From the NCBI GenBank assembly GCA_024579835.1, contig CP102060.1:2393558-2457557 (forward strand): a stretch of 64,000 nucleotides of DNA, given 5' to 3'. Positions within the stretch are counted from its first letter, which is position 1, and every line of letters starts with the position of its first letter. The notes under the pieces are model-generated. The model was not told the DNA's origin, searched no databases, and was given only the letters and a program-made list of their open reading frames with translations. This document shows, piece after piece, positions 1 through 6,861 of this stretch. This DNA comes from Clostridiaceae bacterium HFYG-1003. GTDB taxonomy: Bacteria > Bacillota > Clostridia > Clostridiales > Clostridiaceae. Made by a program: the position numbers and the translations under genes.

Positions 1-197
1 ACGTGGACATCCTGATCTACGATGAGATTCGGGTTAAGACAGACACCCTGGAAATCCCTCATCCCCGCATGCGGCAGCGAGCCTTCGTTATGGTTCCGTT
101 GTCTGAAATTGAGCCGGATCTCGTGATTTACGGCACACCCCTCCGGGACATTCTGCAACAGCTCCAGGGTGAAGCCATCCGGAAAGTGACCGACTGA
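1..197 (+). CDS. folK: FolK C-terminal end (partial, runs off the left edge)
   Basis: This is the last 65 or so codons of 2-amino-4-hydroxy-6-hydroxymethyldihydropteridine diphosphokinase, which transfers pyrophosphate from ATP to 6-hydroxymethyl-dihydropterin in folate synthesis. The visible part contains the family's C-terminal block: DILIYDE, then IPHPRMRQRAFVMVPLSEI, which matches the usual D-x-D-I-L-x-Y and HPRxxxRxFVLxPLxEI signature. The true start lies outside the window, so it could also be the tail of a FolB-FolK fusion. The stop codon overlaps the next start (TGATG), so it is translationally coupled to the HD protein. Confidence 0.85.
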   Translation, partial: VDILIYDEIRVKTDTLEIPHPRMRQRAFVMVPLSEIEPDLVIYGTPLRDILQQLQGEAIRKVTD

Positions 198-673
198 TGG
201 AACGCGTCGACTGCATCCTGCAGGATCCGGTTTTTCTGGAATACCTGAAAAAGAACGAGGCCGCGGAACAGACCCGAATCTTCTGCCACCATGATCTTCC
301 CCATTTTCTGGACGTCTGCCGCATCGGCATGATCCTTAATCTGGAGCGGGGACTGAACCTGGAAAAGGAAATCATTTACGCAGCCGGTCTGCTCCATGAC
401 ATCGGCCGCTGGATGGAATACGAGAACGGCACGGATCACGCCCTGGCCAGCGCCCAGCTGGCGGAAGCGATCCTTAGGCGCTGCGGTTTCCCAGAAGACC
501 AGACCGATCAGATTCTGGGGGCGATCCAGGCTCACCGCAGCCGGGACCATGCCACAGCCCTCAGCAAAATATTGTACGAAGCCGACAAAGCCTCCCGCAT
601 GTGCCACACCTGCCCCGCCCGGAGCCAATGCAAGCATTTCCTCCATGGCGAAATCTTCCGCATGAAATACTGA
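197..673 (+). CDS. HD-domain phosphohydrolase (158 aa)
   Basis: This is a small soluble HD-superfamily metal-dependent phosphohydrolase with unknown substrate. The sequence shows the metal-binding pattern of the fold: a His near residues 31-36 (HHDLPHFLDV), the HD pair in GLLHDIGRW near residue 70, and an ADKASR segment near residue 130 supplying the last Asp. A C-x2-C-x5-C cluster (CHTCPARSQC) lies near the C terminus and may bind a metal. The ATG overlaps the folK stop, so the two are one transcription unit. Proteins of this type are common next to folK in Clostridia, which suggests a housekeeping nucleotide or pterin role (inference). Confidence 0.8.
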   Translation: MERVDCILQDPVFLEYLKKNEAAEQTRIFCHHDLPHFLDVCRIGMILNLERGLNLEKEIIYAAGLLHDIGRWMEYENGTDHALASAQLAEAILRRCGFPEDQTDQILGAIQAHRSRDHATALSKILYEADKASRMCHTCPARSQCKHFLHGEIFRMKY

Positions 674-835
674 TCCGGATCCTGAGCGGCATTTTAGGCC
701 GGCAGCCCATCGTCTGATCAGCAAACGGTATCCTGAACCAAATAATCAATGAACCAAATAAGCAGAGAACCAACGAATCAATTGTTTAACCGATCCAACT
801 GCCTAACTTAGGGTAACCCTTAAGCCGTACATTTT

Positions 836-975
836 GCTTATTTGCTTATTTGCTTATTTGCCTATTTGCTCCCTTGCTTATTTGCTCCCTTGCTTATTTG
901 CTCCCTTGCTTATTTGCTCCCTTGCTTATTTGTTCCCTTGCTTACTTGCTTACTTGCTTGCTTACTTATTTATCA
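836..975. repeat. 8/16-bp tandem repeat (GCTTATTT / GCTTATTTGCTCCCTT)
   Basis: About 140 bases of degenerate tandem copies of GCTTATTT alternating with GCTCCCTT. It fills most of the gap between the HD gene and the terminator at 985. The open frames through it give only leucine/cysteine-rich nonsense and are not taken as genes. Confidence 0.85.
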
Positions 976-984
976 CCCTTGCTC

Positions 985-1032
985 AAACACAGCGCCCCAC
1001 CCGGCGGAATCTCAGGGTGGGGCGCTGTGTTT
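985..1032. terminator. Bidirectional intrinsic terminator
   Basis: Near-perfect hairpin: AAACACAGCGCCCCACCC pairs with GGGTGGGGCGCTGTGTTT across a 12-base loop. A-run on one side and T-run on the other. It separates the convergent HD gene and lipid cluster and can serve both. Confidence 0.85.
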
Positions 1033-1045
1033 CATTCGATTGAAC

Positions 1046-2113
1046 TCACCGGGAGGTGTCCAGATCCAGACGGTAGAGCCCGTAATGGGTCGTGGCTTCG
1101 ATCAGCTCTTTTTCAAACCCGGAGGTGACCTTGCCCTTCTGCATCAGGGTGGATACCGCGGGCAGGCCTTTGGCTTTGAGAAATTCCAGCGTTTCGCAGT
1201 AGAGGGCTCCGCTCAGCCCTTCATAGCCATGCCTGACACCGGAATAAGACAGGACGATGTGCCGGGGCCAGAGCCGGGTCCGGATCAGATGGATCAGTCG
1301 GACGACGGTGCTGCCTTGAACCAGGTCGTTCTGATAGTCCGGGAAGGAGATGAAGAACCCGACGGGAAGCTCCCCATCATAGGCCAGAACAATCAGCCGG
1401 GGATCGCTGATGGATTTCAGGTCCCGGAACATGGCAATGAAATTTTTCGCCGATATGGGAACAAATGCCGGAAAATCCCGGTAGAGTTCCATCAGCAGGC
1501 CATGAATGTCTTCCAGATAACGGTCGAACTGGCGAAAATCCGGATGGATCAGCCGGATTCCGCGGCTCTGCATCAGACGCCGGCGCTGTTCAAACCGGGT
1601 CAGCGCATGATCCGGCGGAATCGCCCGGTAGTAATGGGAGGAATACTGACTGATCAGGCGGAACCCGCCCTGCTCAAACAGACTGGGATAGTACGGCAGG
1701 TTCTGCGGCTCACCCATGAACACCCGGTCCGGCTGATCCAGCTTCAGGCGGTAACCCACCCAGAAGCTGACATCCACCGGGCCGGTGACCGAAGTTCGGC
1801 CCAGGCGGAGCGCTTCTTCCCGGGCTCTCTGAAACAGGGCATTGGCACAGGCGGGGGCATCGATGCACTCAAAATACCCCAGAAACAGCGTATCCAGGCC
1901 CGGACTGGCCGTCAGGGTCATCCGTCCCACCACCCGGTTCTCCCGGCGCAGCAGAAAATGACGGATTTCGGCCGTATCCGACAGCGGATGGCTGCCCTCC
2001 AGAAACTGCCGCACCACAGCCGTATTCTGATGGTGTCGCCGGCCGTAGAGCGCCCGCGGCAGGTTTAGAAAGTCGATCCTGTCCTGTTCGGTTTGGACTT
2101 CAATTACGTTCAT
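1046..2113 (-). CDS. GNAT-like putative acyltransferase ending the lipid cluster (355 aa)
   Basis: The protein resembles a family of about 370-residue double-GNAT proteins often left as hypothetical or misnamed. Family-like blocks are visible: LPRALYG near the start, LFLGYFECIDAP near residue 95, then SVTGPVDVSFWVGYRL and PYYPSLFEQGGF. GNAT enzymes move acyl groups from acyl-CoA or acyl-carrier donors to amines or hydroxyls. From memory, bacterial ceramide synthases belong to this wider GNAT group, so an N- or O-acylation of a lipid is plausible, but this is inference. The start chosen (2113) has an AGGAGG seven to eleven bases upstream. It overlaps the end of the preceding phosphotransferase gene by 14 bases, so it is the last gene of the operon. 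Confidence 0.65.
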   Translation of the reverse strand: MNVIEVQTEQDRIDFLNLPRALYGRRHHQNTAVVRQFLEGSHPLSDTAEIRHFLLRRENRVVGRMTLTASPGLDTLFLGYFECIDAPACANALFQRAREEALRLGRTSVTGPVDVSFWVGYRLKLDQPDRVFMGEPQNLPYYPSLFEQGGFRLISQYSSHYYRAIPPDHALTRFEQRRRLMQSRGIRLIHPDFRQFDRYLEDIHGLLMELYRDFPAFVPISAKNFIAMFRDLKSISDPRLIVLAYDGELPVGFFISFPDYQNDLVQGSTVVRLIHLIRTRLWPRHIVLSYSGVRHGYEGLSGALYCETLEFLKAKGLPAVSTLMQKGKVTSGFEKELIEATTHYGLYRLDLDTSR

Positions 2114-4460
2114 GTTCTTCCAGCCTCCTGATTTCCCCGGTCTGACCATTGATCTGTACCCGCTCCCCGTCCCGGAAGCGCCGGAGTGCCCCCGGAATTC
2201 CCACCACCATCGGCTTGCTCAGCTCCCGGGCAATGATGGCCGTGTGGGACAGCAGGGAACCCTTTTCCGAAATGATCCCCGCCGAGCGGGTGAGCAGAAA
2301 CACCCAGCCGGGATCGGTCTGGCGCGTCACCAGGATCTCATCCGGCTCCGGCATCACCCTGGATGAATCCTCAACCCGTCGGATTCGGCCCCGCGCCATG
2401 CCTGCGGAGACCCCCACGCCCATAATCGGTCCCGACTGAGAATCCGGTGCCTGAACGGCATCCGGCAGGATCCGGTCAAAGGCCGGACCGGCGAATTCCA
2501 GCCGCGAGAGCATCGGCAGCCGTCCGAACTGGTCATACCGCTGCCGCCGTTCTCTCACCGCCTGTTTCAAATCACTTCCTCCGGTCATTGCTTCCTGTTG
2601 AGTCAGCCAGAAGACATCCCTGGCATCGTCCAGTTCCCCGGCCTGAACAAGGAGCTCGCCCAGTCGCAGGAATATTCCCCGGGCCATGCCGAAAATCCTT
2701 GTCCGGTTCAGCCGGGAAACTTCCCGGTTGCGAATGGCCCGGGCGGCGCGGCGGTAAAGCCATCTGCCCAGACCGCGAGGCATGACCGGCGGTTGGTCGT
2801 CCCGGTCATCGGTCAGATTCCCCTGGGTCTTCAAGGCCCGCAGGGTCTCAGCCAAAAGTTCCGGATTTGTCCGGAAGGTTCTGGACTCCAGCTTCAGTTC
2901 CTCCAGATAGCGATCCCCGTATTCCGCCAGATAGTCCCGCAGCAGATCCGGAAAGGGTCCCGACTGCGCCAGATACTGCTGAATTTGAGTCGCATCCGTC
3001 AGTTCCAGCAGCTGGGTCGGGGCGATTCGCGCCATATGCCCCAGGAGCTGTACCGGCCTGAGACTGGCCACTTCCCCCAGCCGGGTGATTTCCCCGGCAA
3101 AGGCAGAGGCGTCCCGCCCCCTGAATCGTCGGAGCAGACCGGTCAGCACAAAGGCATGAAGGTCATTGAGCAGGGTAACATCCCAGCGGCTCAGCAGCTC
3201 CGCCTTCATCCGATCGTACCGCTGCCTGAGTTCTTCCCGGGAGAGCTCGGTTACCGGAGACTGCTCCAGCTCCCGGCGAAACGCCTGAAAATCCCGATCC
3301 AGCCGGTCCATCTCCCGGGGTACTGAGACCAGTGCCCGAGCCAGCCGAATCAGACCGCAGGCCCGCTGCAGCGGACTCAGAGCGATCTCGGCCTTTGGAA
3401 TCCCTCGCTGATTCACCCCCATCATGTCCTGCCACAGCGGAATATACCAGGAGGACAGCGGCAGCAGCTTCATCAGCTGATACCAGTGGTTGATCTGGTA
3501 ATACATCCGGCCCGAGGAGGCCGTGACCATCTCCCCCGCCAGGGTTTCCAGCGCCGGGGGCAGACTTTGTCCGAACATCCGGGACATCAGTCCCCGGAAA
3601 ATGCCGGCATAGGCGGTCCGGGCAAAGTCAATGGACAGCGGCAGGGTCAGCCCGGGATAGCTCTCGGACAGGTTGCTGTTGTCCAGAACGGTGACGTCTT
3701 CTGACAGTGCGGTTATGGGTCGAGCCTGCAACAGCCACAGCTGTCCCTGCGCCAGGGCGAATTCCGCATCCACCGGCCAGGGAAAAGCCTGACTCAGGGC
3801 CAGACCGGCCTCGATCAGCGTGCGGCGCTGCGGGGCAGACAGCTCCGGCGAGCCGGGCTGGCGCAAGATCAGCTCCGCCTTGTCCTGCCGATGGTAAATC
3901 AGAGTCGTCACCGGAACCTGATCCGTCACAATGCCGCTGCCCACGCCATAGCCTGTCACCACTGCCAGTTCGTTGAGCAGCCCCTGAGGATTGACCGTGA
4001 ACAGAACTCCGGAGAGCTCGGGCTCGACCATCTCCTGCACAATGACCGTCATTGCCCCGGCCAGCGGCAGCCCCCGGGCCGCGGCAAAGGCCCTGACCCG
4101 CTCGGCTCTCGCGGAGGCCAGGCAGTCGCCGATGCGCTCAGTCACTTCCCCGGCGGGCACCCGCAAAAATGTTTCAAACAGACCGGCCATGGCTGACTCG
4201 GCCTGGTCCTCCAGCTCGGAGGAGGAACGCACGGCGTAGTACCTGCCCTCTTTCAGAAAGCCTTCCAGCGCTCTTTGATCGGACTCCGCCAGTGACCAGG
4301 GCGCGGGATCCAAAGAGGCCTGGCTCAATGACGCCGCATTGCCTCCCTGAACCATCGGTTGAACCAGCAGAAATTCGGGCACGCGAAAGCCGGCCTTGCG
4401 AAGCAGATTCAGCGACTCGGCCTTGGATCCGATGGATCGGGGGGAAGTGATGTTATGCAT
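2100..4460 (-). CDS. PEP-synthase-like ATP-dependent phosphotransferase, paralogue 1 (786 aa)
   Basis: The N-terminal part is a PEP synthase/PPDK ATP-grasp domain: IGSKAESLNLL, YAVRSSSELEDQ, QEMVEPELSGVLFTVNP and LWLLQARPIT, roughly residues 10-260. A helical middle follows. The C terminus is the swivelling phosphohistidine domain, with the catalytic His in SLLSHTAIIAREL (about residue 739). The PEP/pyruvate TIM-barrel domain of true PEP synthases is absent, as in rifampin phosphotransferases. Members with this plan pass the ATP beta-phosphate through the His to an acceptor hydroxyl. Here the acceptor is unknown, and the setting suggests a lipid or lipid precursor. The start at 4460 is preferred over an ATG 11 codons upstream because AGGAGG precedes it by about 10 bases. 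Confidence 0.75.
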   Translation of the reverse strand: MHNITSPRSIGSKAESLNLLRKAGFRVPEFLLVQPMVQGGNAASLSQASLDPAPWSLAESDQRALEGFLKEGRYYAVRSSSELEDQAESAMAGLFETFLRVPAGEVTERIGDCLASARAERVRAFAAARGLPLAGAMTVIVQEMVEPELSGVLFTVNPQGLLNELAVVTGYGVGSGIVTDQVPVTTLIYHRQDKAELILRQPGSPELSAPQRRTLIEAGLALSQAFPWPVDAEFALAQGQLWLLQARPITALSEDVTVLDNSNLSESYPGLTLPLSIDFARTAYAGIFRGLMSRMFGQSLPPALETLAGEMVTASSGRMYYQINHWYQLMKLLPLSSWYIPLWQDMMGVNQRGIPKAEIALSPLQRACGLIRLARALVSVPREMDRLDRDFQAFRRELEQSPVTELSREELRQRYDRMKAELLSRWDVTLLNDLHAFVLTGLLRRFRGRDASAFAGEITRLGEVASLRPVQLLGHMARIAPTQLLELTDATQIQQYLAQSGPFPDLLRDYLAEYGDRYLEELKLESRTFRTNPELLAETLRALKTQGNLTDDRDDQPPVMPRGLGRWLYRRAARAIRNREVSRLNRTRIFGMARGIFLRLGELLVQAGELDDARDVFWLTQQEAMTGGSDLKQAVRERRQRYDQFGRLPMLSRLEFAGPAFDRILPDAVQAPDSQSGPIMGVGVSAGMARGRIRRVEDSSRVMPEPDEILVTRQTDPGWVFLLTRSAGIISEKGSLLSHTAIIARELSKPMVVGIPGALRRFRDGERVQINGQTGEIRRLEEHERN

Positions 4461-4500
4461 GGCATTCAGTCCTCCTGGCAGTTGCTTGTTCATACATGTC

Positions 4501-5400
4501 TCAGGCCGGTCCCAGCAGCAGATGGATGGCTACTGCCGCCACCATGATGGATTCTGTGAGGATGGTGTAGCGCTCCACCTTGTCAATCAGCCGGAATCGG
4601 TCCGGATCCGCAATGAACCGGGAAAAATCGCGGGTCATGACGGCCACGTTGGCGGCCAGTGCCGCTGCCAGCGGCCGGTTGATGGACCAGATCAGAATCA
4701 GATTGGTCAAAATATCCACCAGCGTCAGCACCTGGACAAACCGGGTGGCCCGGCGAACCCCCCACAGACTGGAATAGGTGACATACTCCGTTTCCTCCCG
4801 GGGAGCGCGGATCTTGCGGGCCACCTCCCAGATCAGTCCCGGAAAGTACAGGGAAAAGGCCAGAAGCACGGCCGGCAGCGTGACCGCCGGCAGACCGTAC
4901 TTGATGACGGTAAAGGAAATGATGTAGAGATTCAGGATCATCAGCACCGGATTGTGGGTCACCACCGCCAGCAGCAGACTGTTCCGGATCCGCTCCCGGG
5001 CAAAGAACCAGACCGACATGGCCAGGCCGTAGCCAAACAGCAGCAAAAACCAGACCAGATTGTTCATCCAGAGGAAGTTGAGCACCAGCGCCGGTGCCAG
5101 GACCAGAACCAGCAGCCCCCTCAGGTCGCTTTTCCGGACCCGCCCGGAGGGCAGCGGACGCTGCGGGAACATCAGCCGGTCGGTCTCATAATCTTTGAAA
5201 TCATCGGCAATGCGCAGAAACAGAAGAAAGGCAAAAACGGTAAAGACGCCGATGAGTTCCTGATGATTCAGGTCAAACCGGGTGACCTTCTGGTTCAGCA
5301 GCAGGACAAAATAGATTTCGAAGAAAATCAGGCCGGCGACGAACAGCCGGGGGAGAACCGGATACATCTCCTTCAGGTAGATCCTAAGTCGCCCCCACAT
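4501..5400 (-). CDS. UbiA-family prenyltransferase (299 aa)
   Basis: This is an integral membrane protein with about eight hydrophobic helices. The first Asp-rich motif of UbiA enzymes is clear: ADDFKDYETD, giving the D-x2-D-x3-D spacing at residues 67, 70 and 74, followed by PQRPLPSGRV, which matches the RPxRPxxxG element that follows it in the family. A second, weaker motif is in YSSLWGVRRA near residue 215. The family transfers prenyl groups from polyprenyl diphosphates to aromatic rings or, in archaea, to geranylgeranylglyceryl phosphate. The location between Psd and a phosphotransferase argues for a lipid role. The internal ATG at 5400 overlaps the end of psd by 17 bases and gives the best-fitting start. 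Confidence 0.8.
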   Translation of the reverse strand: MWGRLRIYLKEMYPVLPRLFVAGLIFFEIYFVLLLNQKVTRFDLNHQELIGVFTVFAFLLFLRIADDFKDYETDRLMFPQRPLPSGRVRKSDLRGLLVLVLAPALVLNFLWMNNLVWFLLLFGYGLAMSVWFFARERIRNSLLLAVVTHNPVLMILNLYIISFTVIKYGLPAVTLPAVLLAFSLYFPGLIWEVARKIRAPREETEYVTYSSLWGVRRATRFVQVLTLVDILTNLILIWSINRPLAAALAANVAVMTRDFSRFIADPDRFRLIDKVERYTILTESIMVAAVAIHLLLGPA

Positions 5401-6247
5401 ACGTTCCGATCCTTTCGCCCTGGCGCACCCGGACCTCATGACCTGCCGCCGTTTCGCGGATCAGATCCAGATCGGGCTGCACCATTCCTTTCTGATACAA
5501 CAGAATAATGGTGGATCCGCCGGGCTCAAACCAGCCCCGTTCCTGGTACTTCACCGGCCGCTGGGCCGCATGGTAGCGGATCCGGCCCACCAGGAGCGCT
5601 CCGACTTCCATGACCCCCACCAGACCGCGTCGGGTTTCCAGGATACTGTAGCGTCGCTCATTTTCTTTCAGCACCGGTTCGCCGTCGGACAAAGCAGACA
5701 CCGTGTGGAGCCGCCCTGGGATCTTGCGGATGGGGCGTCCGCTGAAGGCGCCGTTCTCCGTATAGAGAAAGCGGTGGCAGTCATCCAGCGACAGCCGGAT
5801 CAGAAACAGGTGCCCGCCGCGAAACAGCTCGGCGGCCTCATGGCCCCCCATCAGTTCGCGCAGGGTATACAACCGGCCCTTGACCCGGACTTTGAGGTCT
5901 TCTCCGATGCGGTGAACCATGACTTTGCCGTCGCTGGGACTGATGATCTCATCGGGCTCCGCGGCGGGCAGCGCGTCCTTTTTGTAGGCGCGCAGGAAAA
6001 AGTCACGGAAATGATCATAGGGATAGCCCTCGAACAGCTCCGGATCAATGCCATGGGCTGCCATCAGAGCATCGATCCGCCTGCGCCGGTACAGCTTCTC
6101 CAGCACCCAGGCCCCCTGGTCGGAAAAATTGGTGCCCAGAAAGATCGATCGAATCGGTCGAGCCCAGTTTTGATAAAGCAGACGCAGCAGCGAGCCGCCA
6201 AAGGGCCGGTCCTCCCCATAGGAATTGGTTTTCCGGTCATAAATCAT
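5384..6247 (-). CDS. psd: Phosphatidylserine (or archaetidylserine) decarboxylase proenzyme (287 aa)
   Basis: The enzyme converts phosphatidylserine to phosphatidylethanolamine at the membrane and uses a pyruvoyl group made by self-cleavage. The sequence shows SPSDGKVMV near residue 105, LSLDDCHRFLYTENG near 150, LHTVSAL near 180, and the self-cleavage motif in EPGGSTIILLYQKG near 240, where the Ser becomes the pyruvoyl. Length and motif order match the class II decarboxylases found in Bacillota. The ATG overlaps the pssA stop by four bases (ATGA), so the pair is translationally coupled. Homologues in archaea decarboxylate archaetidylserine, so the exact lipid cannot be told from the sequence. 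Confidence 0.93.
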   Translation of the reverse strand: MIYDRKTNSYGEDRPFGGSLLRLLYQNWARPIRSIFLGTNFSDQGAWVLEKLYRRRRIDALMAAHGIDPELFEGYPYDHFRDFFLRAYKKDALPAAEPDEIISPSDGKVMVHRIGEDLKVRVKGRLYTLRELMGGHEAAELFRGGHLFLIRLSLDDCHRFLYTENGAFSGRPIRKIPGRLHTVSALSDGEPVLKENERRYSILETRRGLVGVMEVGALLVGRIRYHAAQRPVKYQERGWFEPGGSTIILLYQKGMVQPDLDLIRETAAGHEVRVRQGERIGTYVGAT

Positions 6248-6861
6248 CGCAGGATCACCTCCGCCGCGTACAGCAGCACCATCAGGACCGCCAGTCCGAG
6301 AAGCCGCAGGCTCATGGCCCGATCCGGCTTTCTGACCTTCAGATCAATGACAAAGGCGGCCGCAACGGCCACCAAGGCCAGCGGCCAGACCACCCCGGTG
6401 ACCACCGGCGGCAGGAAAGCCAGGGGCAGGTACAGCAGGGGAAAGATCAGCGCCGCATAGGTTACCGGCAGGCCGTGATAAAACCGGCCGTCCCGGGTCG
6501 ACTCCGTGCCCTTGAGGTTGAAATAGGCCAGGCGGATGATGGCCGCCAGGACATAGAGGGCCGCGCAGCCCAGTACCAGAGGCCCGGTTCCGCAAAGTCT
6601 CAGGGTCAGCACCGCCGGCAGGGCAGCAAAGGACACCATGTCGGCCAGGGAATCGATCTCCCGGCCAAAGGCTTTCTCCTCGTCGTCCCGTTGAAAGCGC
6701 TCGGCCACGGTACCGTCGAACAGATCGCACAGGCCGGCCAGAATCAGGCAGATCATCGCCTGGGCGTACTGCCCATTCAGAGCAAAGCCCAGCCCGATGA
6801 CAGCCAGGATTACACCCAGGTAGGTCAGCAGAACGGACCCATTGTATTTTCCGATGATCAT
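6244..6861 (-). CDS. pssA: CDP-alcohol serine phosphatidyltransferase (205 aa)
   Basis: PssA joins serine to the phosphatidyl group of a CDP-lipid and releases CMP. The CDP-alcohol phosphotransferase signature is visible: CDLFDGTVAERF followed by FGREIDSLADMVSF, i.e. D-x2-D-G...G-x3-D-x3-D, at about residues 45-82. Five to six membrane helices follow. Its start overlaps the end of the preceding phosphotransferase (ATGA) and its end overlaps psd. It therefore forms a tight unit making phosphatidylserine and then phosphatidylethanolamine, or the archaetidyl equivalents given the CarS and UbiA homologues in the same cluster. Confidence 0.92.
   Translation of the reverse strand: MIIGKYNGSVLLTYLGVILAVIGLGFALNGQYAQAMICLILAGLCDLFDGTVAERFQRDDEEKAFGREIDSLADMVSFAALPAVLTLRLCGTGPLVLGCAALYVLAAIIRLAYFNLKGTESTRDGRFYHGLPVTYAALIFPLLYLPLAFLPPVVTGVVWPLALVAVAAAFVIDLKVRKPDRAMSLRLLGLAVLMVLLYAAEVILR

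Noticed and set aside
842-2068. Long plus-strand frame of 408 codons
   Set aside because: It runs through a tandem repeat and then antisense to the GNAT-like gene, with no ribosome site and no family features.
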